This document shows positions 1 to 10,245 of a stretch of DNA of 64,000 nucleotides, one piece after another. Source of the stretch: Beduinella massiliensis (GTDB lineage Bacteria; Bacillota; Clostridia; Christensenellales; Aristaeellaceae). The position numbers and the translations under genes are program-made. Below the pieces are notes generated by a model. It had not been told where the DNA came from. It ran no database searches and was given only the letters and a program-made list of their open reading frames with translations. The stretch is taken from positions 3,007,605 through 3,071,604 of the forward strand of contig NZ_LT963430.1 of the NCBI RefSeq assembly GCF_900199405.1. The letters run 5' to 3'. The first letter of the stretch is position 1; every line of letters begins with the position of its first letter.

Positions 1-251
1 CCCATGCGGGTCTCGGCCGGCTTTTCGGTGATCGGCTTGTCCGGGAAGATCTTGATCCATACCTGACCGCCGCGCTTGGTGTAACGGGTCAGCGCAACAC
101 GGGCCGCCTCGATCTGGTTGGACGTGATCCAGCCCGGCTCTACGGCCTGAATGCCGTAGTCGCCGTACGCGAGGAAGTTGCCGCGCGTGGCCTTACCCTT
201 CATGCGGCCGCGGAAGACGCGGCGGCGCTTTACTCTCTTGGGCATCAACAT
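1..251 (-). CDS. rplP: 50S ribosomal protein L16 (uL16), partial
   Basis: Large-subunit protein L16, which helps form the aminoacyl-tRNA site. Only the N-terminal 83 codons are present; the rest lies beyond the left edge. The start [15 protein letters not shown] and the following [13 protein letters not shown] segment are typical of L16. The ATG at 251 lies 3 bases after the rpsC stop; MPKRVK, two codons later, would be an alternative start. It is the last visible gene of the S10 operon, in the standard place after rpsC. Confidence 0.96.
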   Translation of the reverse strand, partial: MLMPKRVKRRRVFRGRMKGKATRGNFLAYGDYGIQAVEPGWITSNQIEAARVALTRYTKRGGQVWIKIFPDKPITEKPAETRM

Positions 252-254
252 GGT

Positions 255-926
255 TTACTTGCCTCCTTCGGTCTTGGCAGCAGGCGCTTTCTTCGCCTTA
301 GGCAGGATCTGACCCTTGTAGATCCAAACCTTCACGCCGATGCGGCCGTACGTGGTGCGGGCCTCGGCGAAGCCGTAGTCGATGTTCGCGCGCAGGGTCT
401 GCAGCGGGATGGAACCTTCGTGATAGCCCTCGCTGCGTGCGATATCCGCGCCGCCCAGACGGCCGGACACGGAGGTCTTGATGCCCTTGGCGCCGGCCTT
501 CATCGCGCGGCCCAGGCACTGCTTCATCGCACGGCGGAAGCTGATGCGCTTTTCGAGCTGCTGGGCGATGTTTTCGGCGACCAGCTGCGCGTCCGCATCG
601 GGATTCTTGATCTCCATGATGTTCAGGGAGACCGCCTTGCCGACGAAGGCTTCGATGTCCTTTTTCAGCTGCTCCACGCCCGCGCCGCCTCGGCCGATCA
701 CCACGCCGGGCTTGGCGGTGAAGATGTTCACGGTAACCTTGTTGGCGCTGCGCTCAATGTCGACCTTGGAGATACCGGCTCCATTGAGGCGCGTCTTCAG
801 CATTTCGCGCAGCTTGAAGTCCTCTTCAAGGTTGGCGGCGAAATCCTTTTTATTCGCATACCAGCGAGTGCTCCAGTCCATGATTACGCCCACGCGGGCG
901 CCATGGGGATTAACTTTCTGACCCAT
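255..926 (-). CDS. rpsC: 30S ribosomal protein S3 (uS3)
   Basis: Small-subunit protein S3 (223 aa) at the mRNA entry channel. It begins [13 protein letters not shown], a nearly invariant S3 start, and has the KH-domain loop [14 protein letters not shown] around residues 75-90, followed by the C-terminal domain ([12 protein letters not shown]). It ends in a short Lys/Ala-rich tail. It lies in the S10 operon between rplV and rplP, with 12 bases to rplV. Length is normal. Confidence 0.98.
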   Translation of the reverse strand: MGQKVNPHGARVGVIMDWSTRWYANKKDFAANLEEDFKLREMLKTRLNGAGISKVDIERSANKVTVNIFTAKPGVVIGRGGAGVEQLKKDIEAFVGKAVSLNIMEIKNPDADAQLVAENIAQQLEKRISFRRAMKQCLGRAMKAGAKGIKTSVSGRLGGADIARSEGYHEGSIPLQTLRANIDYGFAEARTTYGRIGVKVWIYKGQILPKAKKAPAAKTEGGK

Positions 927-938
927 CCGATTCCCTCC

Positions 939-1322
939 TTACTTCTGATCGAGCACGACCGTGATGTGGCTGGTCCGCTTGAGCATCGGCGATGCGCTGC
1001 CGCGGGAGCGGGCGACGTAACGCTTGAGCGTCGGGCCGGGGTTGGCGTAAACCTCCGCCACATACAGCGAGCCGCGGTCCATGCTGAGGTTGTTCTCGGC
1101 GTTGGCAATGGCAGAAAGCAGCAGCTTTTCCACGACGGGAGCAGCCGCCTTGGGGGTATACATCAGGATCGCCAGGGCTTCGTCTACCTTCTTGCCGCGA
1201 ATCAGATCGATGACGATCTGAACCTTGCGGGAAGAAATACGGACGTAACGAGCGATGGCACGGGGCCGCTTGTCGCAATTCGCCTTGCGCGCAGCAGCCT
1301 TTTCACGGGTTCTGGTGGCCAT
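939..1322 (-). CDS. rplV: 50S ribosomal protein L22 (uL22)
   Basis: Large-subunit protein L22 (127 aa); its beta hairpin lines the peptide exit tunnel. The block [21 protein letters not shown] (split here only by convention) and the C-terminal [18 protein letters not shown] are characteristic. The N-terminus carries a short basic extension before the conserved core. It stands between rpsS and rpsC in the S10 operon. No macrolide-type loop insertion is apparent. Confidence 0.97.
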   Translation of the reverse strand: MATRTREKAAARKANCDKRPRAIARYVRISSRKVQIVIDLIRGKKVDEALAILMYTPKAAAPVVEKLLLSAIANAENNLSMDRGSLYVAEVYANPGPTLKRYVARSRGSASPMLKRTSHITVVLDQK

Positions 1323-1337
1323 GCGGTTTCACTCCTT

Positions 1338-1616
1338 TTACTTGCGCGCGGACGCCTTCTCACCGGCGTGACCCCTGAAGGTACGCGTGGGGGCGAATTC
1401 GCCGAGCTTGTGTCCAACCATCTCTTCGACAATGTAAACCGGGACGTGCTTGCGGCCGTCATGCACGGCGATCGTGTGGCCGACCATCTCCGGGAAGATG
1501 GTGGACGCGCGCGACCAGGTCTTGAGCACGCTCTTCTTGCCGGTATTGTTCATTTCGACGATCTTCGCCAGGAGTCGTTCGCTGACGAAAGGTCCCTTCT
1601 TGACCGATCTGCTCAT
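1338..1616 (-). CDS. rpsS: 30S ribosomal protein S19 (uS19)
   Basis: Small-subunit head protein S19 (92 aa), which contacts S13 and 16S rRNA. The start [16 protein letters not shown] and the segments [19 protein letters not shown] and [14 protein letters not shown] are diagnostic. Length is normal for the family. It lies between rplB and rplV in the S10 operon. Confidence 0.98.
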   Translation of the reverse strand: MSRSVKKGPFVSERLLAKIVEMNNTGKKSVLKTWSRASTIFPEMVGHTIAVHDGRKHVPVYIVEEMVGHKLGEFAPTRTFRGHAGEKASARK

Positions 1617-1652
1617 AGAGCTTTTAGCCTCCTTCCATAGGGCGTTTGGGTC

Positions 1653-2486
1653 TTACTTCTTGCCCGCACGCTTGACGATAAACTTGTCGGAATACTTCTT
1701 GTGCTTGCGGGTCTTCAGGCCCAGCGCAGGCTTGCCCCACGGGGTGACAGGCGCGGGCATGCCGACCGGGGATTTGCCTTCGCCGCCGCCGTGCGGGTGG
1801 TCGTTCGGGTTCATGACGACGCCGCGGACGGAGGGACGAATGCCCATGTGGCGGGTCTTACCGGCCTTGCCGACGCGGACGTTGCTGTGGTCGCTGTTGC
1901 CGACGGTGCCGATGGTGGCCTTCGCCTCCATCGAGATCATGCGAACCTCGCCGGAGGGCAGGCGAACCTGCGCGTAAGCGCCTTCCTTAGCCATCAGCTG
2001 CGCCGCGTTGCCCGCGCTGCGCACAAGCTGGCCGCCCTTGCCGGGCTTCAGCTCGATGTTGTGGATCAGCGTGCCGACCGGAATATGCTTGATGGGAAGG
2101 GCGTTGCCCGGCTTGATGTCGGCCTCGTCTCCGCTCGTCACGGTGTCGCCCACCTTCAGGCCGATCGGCGCGAGGATGTAGCGCTTTTCGCCGTCCGCGT
2201 AGTTCAGCAGCGCGATGAACGCGGTGCGGTTCGGATCGTACTCGATGGACGCAACCTTCGCGGGGATGTTGTCCTTGTTGCGCTTAAAGTCGATCACGCG
2301 GTACTTGATCTTGTTGCCGCCGCCCTGATGACGGACGGTGATCTTGCCCTGCTTGTTGCGGCCGGCGTTCTTCTTGAGGTACTCGACCAGGGAGCGCTCG
2401 GGCGCCTTCTTGGTGAGCTCTTCGTACGTCAGCACCGACATAAAGCGGCGGGCCGGGGAAGTCGGCTTATAAACTCTGATTCCCAT
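1653..2486 (-). CDS. rplB: 50S ribosomal protein L2 (uL2)
   Basis: Large-subunit protein L2 (277 aa), needed for subunit association and peptidyl-transferase assembly. It starts [16 protein letters not shown] and contains the C-terminal signature [20 protein letters not shown] with the conserved histidine of the peptidyl-transferase neighbourhood. Full length. It follows rplW by 16 bases and precedes rpsS. Confidence 0.98.
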   Translation of the reverse strand: MGIRVYKPTSPARRFMSVLTYEELTKKAPERSLVEYLKKNAGRNKQGKITVRHQGGGNKIKYRVIDFKRNKDNIPAKVASIEYDPNRTAFIALLNYADGEKRYILAPIGLKVGDTVTSGDEADIKPGNALPIKHIPVGTLIHNIELKPGKGGQLVRSAGNAAQLMAKEGAYAQVRLPSGEVRMISMEAKATIGTVGNSDHSNVRVGKAGKTRHMGIRPSVRGVVMNPNDHPHGGGEGKSPVGMPAPVTPWGKPALGLKTRKHKKYSDKFIVKRAGKK

Positions 2487-2502
2487 TTGCTGTTCCTCCC
2501 TC

Positions 2503-2802
2503 TTACTGGGCCATGCCTTCGAAGAACTCGATGGTCTTGGAGTCTTTCTTGAGCGTCACATAGGCCTTCTTGATTTCGGGGGTGCGCCCGGACGTACGGC
2601 CCTGACGCTTTACCTTGCCGAGCGTGCGCAGGGTGTTGACCGTGTCGACCTTGACGCCGTCGAAGACGGCCTCGATCGCCTGCTTGATCTCGGTCTTGTT
2701 GGCGCTGATCGCCACTTCAAACACATAACGCTTGTCCTCGAAGCCGTCGTACGCCTTTTCAGTCAGTACGGGGCGCAGGATGATATCGTGGGGATTCTTC
2801 AT
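2503..2802 (-). CDS. rplW: 50S ribosomal protein L23 (uL23)
   Basis: Large-subunit protein L23 (99 aa) at the exit-tunnel rim, the docking site for trigger factor and SRP. The start was set at [21 protein letters not shown] longer reading frame extends upstream, but it only overlaps rplD in another frame. The ATG shares one base with the rplD stop codon (TAATG), which indicates translational coupling. The conserved block [18 protein letters not shown] is present. Confidence 0.97.
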   Translation of the reverse strand: MKNPHDIILRPVLTEKAYDGFEDKRYVFEVAISANKTEIKQAIEAVFDGVKVDTVNTLRTLGKVKRQGRTSGRTPEIKKAYVTLKKDSKTIEFFEGMAQ

Positions 2803-3425
2803 TACGCGTACACCTCCTCGACGAGCTTCACAGCGTCCTGCGTGATGACGAACTTGTCGTGCGCGAGGATGTCCAGCACGTTGATCGTGTTGACGTAGGC
2901 GCACGTGACGCCCGGAATGTTGTGGGCGGCGCGGGTGACGGAGTCATCCTTGCCGGGCAGCACCAGCAGCGTCTTCTTCTCGCAGCCGAGCTTCTTGAGC
3001 ATCGCGGCGACGAGCTTGGTCTTCGGGGCGTCGAGGGCGATCTTGTCCAGGACGATCATCTCGCCCTCGTTCACCTTCGAGGTCAGCGCGCCCTTGAGCG
3101 CCAGGCGCTTCACCTTGCGCGGAACGCTGATGACGTAATCGCGGGGCTTGGGCGCGAACACGACGCCGCCGTGCGTGAACTGGGGAGCACGGTTGGAATG
3201 ATGGCGCGCGTTGCCGGTGCCCTTCTGACGGTAGATCTTGCGGCCGCCGCCACGGACCTCGCCGCGGGTCTTAGCCGACTGGGTTCCCTGGCGCTTGGCA
3301 GCCAGCTGGCTGCGCACGACCAGGTGAATGGCCGCTTCGTTGACGTCGGCCGCGAAGATCTCTTCGCTCAGCTCGATTTCGCCGACGGAAGCGCCTTCCT
3401 GATTCATGAGAGCAATCTTAGGCAT
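2802..3425 (-). CDS. rplD: 50S ribosomal protein L4 (uL4)
   Basis: Large-subunit protein L4 (207 aa); its long loop reaches the exit tunnel. Loop motifs [21 protein letters not shown] and [12 protein letters not shown] are the family hallmark. In enterobacteria L4 also represses its own S10 operon; whether that happens here is not shown by the sequence. The stop overlaps the rplW start by one base, and rplC lies 24 bases upstream. Confidence 0.98.
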   Translation of the reverse strand: MPKIALMNQEGASVGEIELSEEIFAADVNEAAIHLVVRSQLAAKRQGTQSAKTRGEVRGGGRKIYRQKGTGNARHHSNRAPQFTHGGVVFAPKPRDYVISVPRKVKRLALKGALTSKVNEGEMIVLDKIALDAPKTKLVAAMLKKLGCEKKTLLVLPGKDDSVTRAAHNIPGVTCAYVNTINVLDILAHDKFVITQDAVKLVEEVYA

Positions 3426-3449
3426 GAACGGTTTCCTCCTTCTCCCGGT

Positions 3450-4091
3450 TTAGGCCTTGACGGAATCGCGGATCACGAGGTAACCGCCATTCGGGCCGGG
3501 GACTGCGCCGCGGACCAGCAGCAGGTTGCGCTCGGCGTCGACGCGAACCACGGACAGGTTCTGAATCGTCACCTTTTCCACGCCGTAATGGCCGGCCATA
3601 TGCTTGTTCTTGAACACGCGGGACGGGGTGGAGTTAGCACCCAGCGAGCCCACGCCGCGATGGTACTTGGAGCCGTGCGCCATGGGGCCGGTGTGCTGCG
3701 ACCAGCGGTAGATCGCGCCGGTGTAGCCGTGGCCCTTGCTCGTGCCCGTGATGTCCACCTTGTCGCCTTCGGCGAAGACATCGGCCTTGATCTGAGCGCC
3801 CACTTCCAGGGCGGAGCAATCCTCCAGGCGCAGCTCCTTGAGCTTGCGGGTCGGGGCGGCGCCCGCCTTCTTGAAGTGGCCGGTCTCAGGCTTGTTGACC
3901 AGCTTCTTGGCGCGCGCTTCGGGATACTCGTCGAAGCCAACCTGAACCGCCTCATAGCCGTCCTTTTCTGCGGTCTTCTTCTGAACGACCGTGCAGGGGC
4001 CAGCCTCGATGACCGTAACCGGAAGCAGGCGGCCGTCCGGGGTGAAGACCTGCGTCATGCCGATCTTTTTACCGACGATAGCTTTTTTCAT
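3450..4091 (-). CDS. rplC: 50S ribosomal protein L3 (uL3)
   Basis: Large-subunit protein L3 (213 aa), an early assembly protein near the peptidyl-transferase centre. It begins [16 protein letters not shown] and contains the signature [12 protein letters not shown], with the [14 protein letters not shown] loop close to the site of glutamine methylation in other bacteria. Normal length. Second gene of the S10 operon. Confidence 0.98.
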   Translation of the reverse strand: MKKAIVGKKIGMTQVFTPDGRLLPVTVIEAGPCTVVQKKTAEKDGYEAVQVGFDEYPEARAKKLVNKPETGHFKKAGAAPTRKLKELRLEDCSALEVGAQIKADVFAEGDKVDITGTSKGHGYTGAIYRWSQHTGPMAHGSKYHRGVGSLGANSTPSRVFKNKHMAGHYGVEKVTIQNLSVVRVDAERNLLLVRGAVPGPNGGYLVIRDSVKA

Positions 4092-4114
4092 TGTTTTGCA
4101 CCTCCTGATCCTTG

Positions 4115-4423
4115 TTACAGTTTGATTTCAATTTCGACGCCAGCCGGCAGATCAAGCTTCATCATCGCGTCCACGGTGCGGGGGGTGGGGTTGTGGATGT
4201 CGATGAGGCGCTTATGCGTGCGCTGTTCGAACTGCTCGCGCGAATCCTTGTACTTGTGGGGCGCGCGCAGAATGGTCACAACTTCCTTCTCGGTCGGCAG
4301 CGGAATCGGACCGGAAACCTTCGCGCCCGTGCGCTTTGCGGTCTCCACGATGCGCTCAGCGGACTGATCGATGAGGTTGTGCTCATACGCCTTGAGCTTG
4401 ATGCGAATTTTCTGATTGGCCAT
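4115..4423 (-). CDS. rpsJ: 30S ribosomal protein S10 (uS10)
   Basis: Small-subunit protein S10 (102 aa), also the NusE antitermination factor. The start [15 protein letters not shown] was chosen at the ATG at 4423: AGGAGG lies 7 bases upstream, while an in-frame TTG two codons earlier would sit almost on that site. Signatures [19 protein letters not shown] and [14 protein letters not shown] are present. First gene of the S10 operon, about 150 bases downstream of a strong promoter. Confidence 0.98.
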   Translation of the reverse strand: MANQKIRIKLKAYEHNLIDQSAERIVETAKRTGAKVSGPIPLPTEKEVVTILRAPHKYKDSREQFEQRTHKRLIDIHNPTPRTVDAMMKLDLPAGVEIEIKL

Positions 4424-4578
4424 TTTCAATCCTCCTTGTTCGTACTCAAACGTCGCTTACGTGTGTCTGACGCGGCGGTGCTTGAGCCCGTCGCCCGATA
4501 GCCGGACATGGTCCATGATAGTTCCCCACAGGCCAGTGGCAATCTATCACTTCATCCCGAATCGTAGACAACTGCTAC

Positions 4579-4607
4579 ATTATAGCGGATAAACCCCTGT
4601 TTGACAA
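4579..4607 (-). promoter_or_regulatory. Promoter of the S10 operon
   Basis: On the minus strand TTGTCA (4602-4607) is followed after exactly 17 bp by a perfect TATAAT (4579-4584). Transcription would start near 4572 and leave a leader of about 150 nt before rpsJ. An inverted repeat (AAACCCC ... GGGGTTT, 4591-4614) overlaps the -35 element. Confidence 0.8.
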
Positions 4608-4945
4608 GGGGTTTAAATAAACTTTTTCCGATTATTTCAGGTTTTTTCTTCCTCAGGCAAAAACGCCGTAATGCTTGCCCCATCTCGCTTTTTACGCTGC
4701 GCGCTCCTGCCATATCCTGCGCATTTCATTTACACGCTTCCGGGTGTATCATGTGTCCTTCAACCTGCACACGACACCGGGCGTATCATCCTTGATTTTG
4801 CTGCCTGACCCGCCGTTTTTAGCGCCTTTCTCCAACCTCGCCCCATTTCTTTGTGCAGCTTGTACGCGTTAACGTTCACGCGTGTTTTTCCATTCGCCCC
4901 GGCGGCGGCAAAAGAGGGGCACAAAGCAGGCTGTAAAACGGTCGC
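4608..4945. other. Intergenic stretch without a recognisable gene
   Basis: This AT-richer spacer lies between the S10 promoter and the structures behind tuf. I found no convincing ORF on either strand. There are two near-identical 13-mers, CCGGGTGTATCAT and CCGGGCGTATCAT, about 46 bp apart near 4740 and 4786, and two ACGCGT palindromes near 4865-4885. Their meaning is unknown. Confidence 0.5.
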
Positions 4946-4994
4946 TTGGGCGGCCCGCCCGCGCCTTCCCTGCGTGCGAGTCCGGGCCGCCCAA
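4946..4994 (-). terminator. Large GC-rich stem-loop behind tuf
   Basis: TTGGGCGGCCCG (4946-4957) pairs perfectly with CGGGCCGCCCAA (4983-4994), giving a 12-bp stem with a 25-nt loop. In the tuf direction it follows the main terminator by about 25 nt and is followed, not immediately, by CGTTTTAC. It may be a back-up terminator or a 3' stabilising structure. Confidence 0.45.
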
Positions 4995-5010
4995 TCTTAA
5001 AGGGATATAC

Positions 5011-5050
5011 TAAAGAAAGGACCGGAAAACAGCATGCTGCTTTCCGGTCC
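5011..5050 (-). terminator. Rho-independent terminator of the str operon (after tuf)
   Basis: GGACCGGAAA (5019-5028) pairs with TTTCCGGTCC (5041-5050); the loop itself is the palindrome CAGCATGCTG. On the minus strand the stem runs into TTTCTTTAG. It begins 13 bases after the tuf stop codon and separates tuf from the S10 operon. Confidence 0.8.
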
Positions 5051-5063
5051 CTGAATTGTGCAA

Positions 5064-6278
<1,215 letters not shown>

Positions 6279-6346
6279 TGAGTTGTCCTCCTTGCTAATC
6301 CATTGTCATGCTGGGGTTTATCGGGCAGCCGAAAGGCGCGGAAGGC

Positions 6347-8428
6347 TTACGCCTTCGACGCGCGCTCTCCGACAACCTTTTCCGTGATGGACTTGGGCGC
6401 CGGCTCGTAATGTGCAAACTGCATCGTATGCACGCCGCGGCCCTGCGTGCGCGAACGCAGCGCGGTCGCGTAGCCGAACATCTCGCCCAGCGGAACCATC
6501 GCGTGAATTTCCTGGGTGTTGCCGATCGTATCCATGCCTTCGATACGTCCGCGGCGGCTGTTCAGGTCGCCGATGACGTCGCCCATGTAGTCGTCCGGCA
6601 CGGTCACGTCGACCTTCATCACCGGCTCGAGCAGGCAGGGATCGGCCTTCTTCAGGCACTCCTTGAACGCCATGGAGCCGGCGATCTTGAACGCCATTTC
6701 AGAGGAGTCGACCTCGTGATAGGAGCCGTCGTACACGATGGCGCGGAAATCGACGACCTCGAAGCCGCCCAGCGAGCCGTTCTTGGAGGCCTCGCGGATG
6801 CCGGCGTCGATCGGGGCGATGTATTCCTTCGGAATCGCGCCGCCCACGACGTTGTTGACGAATTCGTACCCGGCGCCCGGCTCCAGGGGCTGCAGCTCAA
6901 CCCAGCAGTCGCCGTACTGGCCGTTGCCGCCGGACTGACGCACGAAGCGGCCCTCGGCCTTCGCGGCCTTGCGGATCGTCTCGCGGTAAGCAACCTGCGG
7001 CGCGCCGACGGTCGCCTCGACCTTGAACTCGCGCAGCAGACGGTCGACGATGATCTCCAGATGGAGCTCGCCCATGCCCGCGATGATCGTCTGACCCGTT
7101 TCCTGATCGGTATAGGTCTTAAAGGTCGGGTCTTCCTCCGCCAGGCGCAGCAGGGCGAGGATCATCTTGTCCTGGCCGGCCTTGGTCTTCGGCTCGATGG
7201 CGACCTGAATGACCGGGTCAGGGAACTCCATGTTCTCCAGAATGACCTGCGCCTTGTCGTCGCACAGCGTATCGCCGGTGGTCGTGTCCTTGAAGCCCAC
7301 GACGCCCGCGATGTCGCCCGCGTAGACCGCGTCGAGCTCCTTGCGCTCGTTGGCGTGCATCTGCACGATACGGCCCATGCGCTCGCGCTTGCCCTTCGTG
7401 GAGTTCAGCACATAGGAGCCGGAGCTGATATGGCCGGAATACACGCGGATGAAGGCGAGCTTGCCGACGAACGGATCGGTCATGATCTTAAACGCCAGCG
7501 CGGAGAAGGGCTCGTCGTCGGACGCGTGACGCTCGACTTCCTCGTCCGTCTTCGGGTTAACGCCCTTGATGGCCGGGATGTCGATAGGCGAAGGCATGTA
7601 TTCGACGACGTTGTCCAGCATGGGCTGCACGCCCTTGTTGCGGTAAGAGGTGCCGCAGGTCACGGGGAAGAACTTGCAGGCGATGGTGCCCTTGCGAATC
7701 GCCGCGCGCAGCTCCTCGATCGTGGGCTCCTCGCCCATGAGGAACTTCTCGGCCAGGTCGTCGTCGAGCTCGCACACGGCTTCGACCATCTTCTCGTGAT
7801 ACTCCTGCGCCAGGTCCATCATGTCGGCGGGGATCTCCTCGTCGCGGATGTCCTTGCCCAGGTCGTCGTAATAGACCTCGGCGCGCATGGTGAGCAGGTC
7901 GATGATGCCGCGGAAATCGGCTTCAGCGCCGATCGGCAGCTGAATCGGCACCGCGTTCGCGTGCAGGCGATCCCTCAGCATCTGCACCACGCGGAAGAAA
8001 TTGGCGCCCATGATGTCCATCTTGTTAACGTACACCATGCGGGGAACGCCGTACTTTTCAGCCTGACGCCAAACGGTCTCAGACTGCGGCTCGACGCCGC
8101 CCTTTGCGCAGAAAACGGCTACAGCACCATCGAGAACGCGCAGAGAACGTTCGACTTCGACGGTAAAATCGACGTGGCCGGGGGTGTCAATGATGTTGAT
8201 ACGGTGGCCTTTCCAATAGCAGGTGGTCGCAGCAGAGGTAATCGTGATTCCACGCTCCTGCTCCTGCGCCATCCAGTCCATGGTCGCGGAACCTTCATGC
8301 GTCTCACCGATCTTGTGATTGATACCGGTGTAGAAAAGGATGCGTTCCGTCGTGGTCGTCTTACCAGCGTCGATGTGGGCCATGATGCCGATATTGCGAA
8401 CCTTATCCAAAGGATGGTTTCTAGGCAT
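6347..8428 (-). CDS. fusA: Elongation factor G
   Basis: EF-G (693 aa), the translocation GTPase. The N-terminus [31 protein letters not shown] carries the G1 loop. Switch I ([13 protein letters not shown]), DTPGHVDF and NKMD follow, then domains II-V, with GGNGQYG in domain IV and domain V ending [13 protein letters not shown]. Length is that of canonical EF-G1, not a ribosomal-protection paralogue. It lies between rpsG and tuf. Confidence 0.99.
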   Translation of the reverse strand: MPRNHPLDKVRNIGIMAHIDAGKTTTTERILFYTGINHKIGETHEGSATMDWMAQEQERGITITSAATTCYWKGHRINIIDTPGHVDFTVEVERSLRVLDGAVAVFCAKGGVEPQSETVWRQAEKYGVPRMVYVNKMDIMGANFFRVVQMLRDRLHANAVPIQLPIGAEADFRGIIDLLTMRAEVYYDDLGKDIRDEEIPADMMDLAQEYHEKMVEAVCELDDDLAEKFLMGEEPTIEELRAAIRKGTIACKFFPVTCGTSYRNKGVQPMLDNVVEYMPSPIDIPAIKGVNPKTDEEVERHASDDEPFSALAFKIMTDPFVGKLAFIRVYSGHISSGSYVLNSTKGKRERMGRIVQMHANERKELDAVYAGDIAGVVGFKDTTTGDTLCDDKAQVILENMEFPDPVIQVAIEPKTKAGQDKMILALLRLAEEDPTFKTYTDQETGQTIIAGMGELHLEIIVDRLLREFKVEATVGAPQVAYRETIRKAAKAEGRFVRQSGGNGQYGDCWVELQPLEPGAGYEFVNNVVGGAIPKEYIAPIDAGIREASKNGSLGGFEVVDFRAIVYDGSYHEVDSSEMAFKIAGSMAFKECLKKADPCLLEPVMKVDVTVPDDYMGDVIGDLNSRRGRIEGMDTIGNTQEIHAMVPLGEMFGYATALRSRTQGRGVHTMQFAHYEPAPKSITEKVVGERASKA

Positions 8429-8494
8429 AGTCGTTCATCCTCCTTCCCGATGTTCTGGGAGTGATATAGATCGTGTTTTTCATCTCGAGATGCC

Positions 8495-8965
8495 TTACCA
8501 GCGATAGTGCGCGAACGCCTTGTTGGCCTCCGCCATGCGGTGCATTTCTTCCTTGCGCTTCACGGCGTTGCCCGCGTTGTTGGAAGCGTCCAGGATCTCG
8601 GCGGCCAGGCGCTCGGCCATGGTCTTTTCGCCGCGCTTGCGGGAAAACTCGACCAACCAGCGCAGGGCCAGCGTCTGACGGCGCTCCGGACGGATCTCGA
8701 CCGGAACCTGATAGGTCGCGCCGCCGACGCGGCGGGCCTTGACCTCCAAGGACGGCAGGATGTTGTTCAGGCCGGCCTGGAACACCTCCATCGCGTCCTT
8801 GCCGGACTTTTCGGCGATCGCGGAGAAAGCATCGTAGCAAACGGCCTGCGCGACGCCGCGCTTGCCGTCGAGCATCACCTGATTGATGAGCTTGGTCACG
8901 AGGGTCGTTCCGTATACCGGATCCGGCAGCACCTCGCGCTTGGGAATAAATCCACGTCTGGGCAT
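8495..8965 (-). CDS. rpsG: 30S ribosomal protein S7 (uS7)
   Basis: Small-subunit head assembly protein S7 (156 aa). It begins [19 protein letters not shown] and ends in the [13 protein letters not shown] helix, both typical. S7 is the autogenous regulator of the str operon in enterobacteria; here a 252-nt structured spacer separates it from rpsL, where such a site would be expected if regulation exists. fusA follows by 66 bases. Confidence 0.98.
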   Translation of the reverse strand: MPRRGFIPKREVLPDPVYGTTLVTKLINQVMLDGKRGVAQAVCYDAFSAIAEKSGKDAMEVFQAGLNNILPSLEVKARRVGGATYQVPVEIRPERRQTLALRWLVEFSRKRGEKTMAERLAAEILDASNNAGNAVKRKEEMHRMAEANKAFAHYRW

Positions 8966-9217
8966 TGTAATACCTCCCTATAACGAGTCACAAAATACTC
9001 TGAAAGTTGCGTGCGATCCGGACGCCCGGCACGCAAAACGCCTCAGCATGACGCTTTGTGCGCGGGATTGCGCTCCCCGGCCCGTGAAGGCTTCAGCCCT
9101 CCGCCGTTCCTTGCGGAAAGCCTTCCTTTCGCCGCCCTGAAAGGCAACTGTCTTCTTTACGCGTCTGCGCCTTCGCGCAGAGCCTGCGTGACCGCGGTCC
9201 GAGCCGTAAGGCCCGGA
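8966..9217 (-). other. Structured rpsL-rpsG spacer
   Basis: This 252-nt gap is long for the str operon. It contains two clear hairpins: TCTGCGC/GCGCAGA (9164-9170 with 9175-9181, tetraloop) and GAAGGCTT/AAGCCTTC (9086-9093 with 9118-9125, with an inner CCGC/GCGG pair). No T-run follows either, so they look like RNA structure, not terminators. Confidence 0.5.
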
Positions 9218-9592
9218 TTACTTCTTCGGGCGTTTTGCGCCGTACAGAGAACGGGACTGCATACGCTTGGCGACGCCGGCCGCGTCCAGCGCGCCACGGA
9301 TGATGTGGTAGCGCACGCCAGGCAGGTCACGCACACGGCCGCCGCGAATCAACACGACGCTGTGCTCCTGCAGGTTGTGACCGATACCCGGAATATAGCA
9401 GGTGCCCTCGATGGAGTTCGTCAGACGAACACGAGCGATTTTACGCAGAGCCGAATTCGGCTTTTTCGGCGTGGTGGTCTTGACCGAGAGGCAGACACCG
9501 CGCTTCTGCGGGCACTTCTGCAAGATAGGCGCGGTCGACTTGTTGACGACCTTTTCTCTTCCCTTGCGGATCAACTGATTGATCGTAGGCAT
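9218..9592 (-). CDS. rpsL: 30S ribosomal protein S12 (uS12)
   Basis: Small-subunit decoding-centre protein S12 (124 aa). It begins [14 protein letters not shown] and contains [11 protein letters not shown] (Lys43 retained) and the loop [14 protein letters not shown]. Residue 88 in that loop is Arg (codon CGT), where Escherichia, Bacillus and Mycobacterium have Lys. The known K88R change lowers streptomycin sensitivity in other bacteria. First ribosomal gene of the str operon proper, about 220 bases after the L7Ae-like gene. Confidence 0.98.
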   Translation of the reverse strand: MPTINQLIRKGREKVVNKSTAPILQKCPQKRGVCLSVKTTTPKKPNSALRKIARVRLTNSIEGTCYIPGIGHNLQEHSVVLIRGGRVRDLPGVRYHIIRGALDAAGVAKRMQSRSLYGAKRPKK

Positions 9593-9699
9593 GGAAGCAC
9601 CTCCTTGATTTCTTCAAACTTAAAATGAAAAACATCTATCTATAAAAATCCGCGCAACCCTCGCGAACCTTATAGCGGACACAGGCCCTTAAGACCGCA

Positions 9700-9731
9700 G
9701 AAAACCCGGGCACAGCCAAAGAGGCTGTCCC
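9700..9731 (-). terminator. Possible attenuator or terminator between L7Ae-like gene and rpsL
   Basis: GGGACAGCC pairs with GGCTGTGCCC (9708-9731; loop TCTTT on the minus strand; one bulge), followed by GGGTTTTCTG. It begins 15 bases after the L7Ae-like stop. The T-run is short, so partial read-through into rpsL is likely. Confidence 0.5.
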
Positions 9732-9746
9732 AGGAAAGGGCACGTT

Positions 9747-9995
9747 TTACCTGCGCTGAACGCCAGCGGCGGCCGCGCCGACGTCGATGCCGCATGCCTG
9801 ACCGAGCACCTTCATGGATTCGATCTCCTGACAGGGGATGTTCATGTCATAGCAACGGTCCATCACCCGCTTCGTCAGAAACGGGTCCGCGTCGCGCGCC
9901 ACATACGCGCGGGCTACATTGCCCGCATCCAGCGCGCGCAGGAGCTGTTTGGTGCCGACGATTCGTCTGTCGGCATCGCTTAGCTCTGAAAGCAT
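9747..9995 (-). CDS. L7Ae-like ribosomal protein (YbxF family)
   Basis: Small RNA-binding protein (82 aa) of the L7Ae/L30e/S12e fold. In Firmicutes this family (YbxF/YlxQ) binds kink-turn RNA and is encoded just before rpsL. The sequence shows VGTKQLLRALDAGNVARAYVARDADP and the C-terminal CGIDVGAAAAGV typical of the fold. The start at ATG 9995 was chosen for the GAAAGGAAGG site 5 bases upstream; a longer frame lacks a ribosome-binding site. It sits about 60 bases after a consensus promoter. Confidence 0.9.
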   Translation of the reverse strand: MLSELSDADRRIVGTKQLLRALDAGNVARAYVARDADPFLTKRVMDRCYDMNIPCQEIESMKVLGQACGIDVGAAAAGVQRR

Positions 9996-10055
9996 GATGA
10001 CCTTCCTTTCGTTTTGCACAGCAGCATATAGACAGGCTGCGCAATAAACCATTAT

Positions 10056-10084
10056 ATGATACCATCGCGCGCACTGACTGTCAA
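10056..10084 (-). promoter_or_regulatory. Promoter of the L7Ae-rpsL-rpsG-fusA-tuf unit
   Basis: Minus-strand TTGACA (10079-10084), 17 bp, TATCAT (10056-10061), immediately followed by ATAATGG. It lies about 60 bases upstream of the L7Ae-like start and downstream of a terminator, so it would start a new unit. Confidence 0.82.
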
Positions 10085-10105
10085 TGCAATTCCCTTTATT
10101 TTTCT

Positions 10106-10154
10106 AAAAAAGCGCTGTGCGGGGCACTTTGACCGATGAAATGCGCCTCGCACA
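10106..10154 (-). terminator. Terminator upstream of the L7Ae promoter
   Basis: TGTGCG/CGCACA (10149-10154 with 10116-10121) extends inward by GGCGC/GTGCC and TTT/AAA, and on the minus strand is followed by GCGCTTTTTT. It would end transcripts coming from the broken secreted-protein gene, and also those starting at the promoter at 10167-10195. Confidence 0.65.
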
Positions 10155-10166
10155 TACACTTGTCAT

Positions 10167-10195
10167 ATTATAACCTGTCCTTCCGCCGATTTCAA
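10167..10195 (-). promoter_or_regulatory. Promoter placed directly before a terminator
   Basis: Minus-strand TTGAAA (10190-10195), 17 bp, TATAAT (10167-10172). The predicted start near 10160 is only a few bases before the hairpin at 10106-10154, so the product would be a short RNA of about 55 nt, or a read-through leader for the L7Ae gene. Confidence 0.55.
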
Positions 10196-10245
10196 GCGCA
10201 TCCCCGGCGGATTCCACGTTATTTTTTTCGCACCCGCCCGAAAAC

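Noticed and set aside
4740-4798. Two near-identical 13-mers in the spacer between tuf and rpsJ
   Set aside because: Only two copies with one mismatch, no symmetry and no promoter beside them; could be chance.
6308-8464. 718-codon open frame opposite fusA
   Set aside because: Antisense shadow of EF-G with no recognisable motif or own ribosome-binding site.
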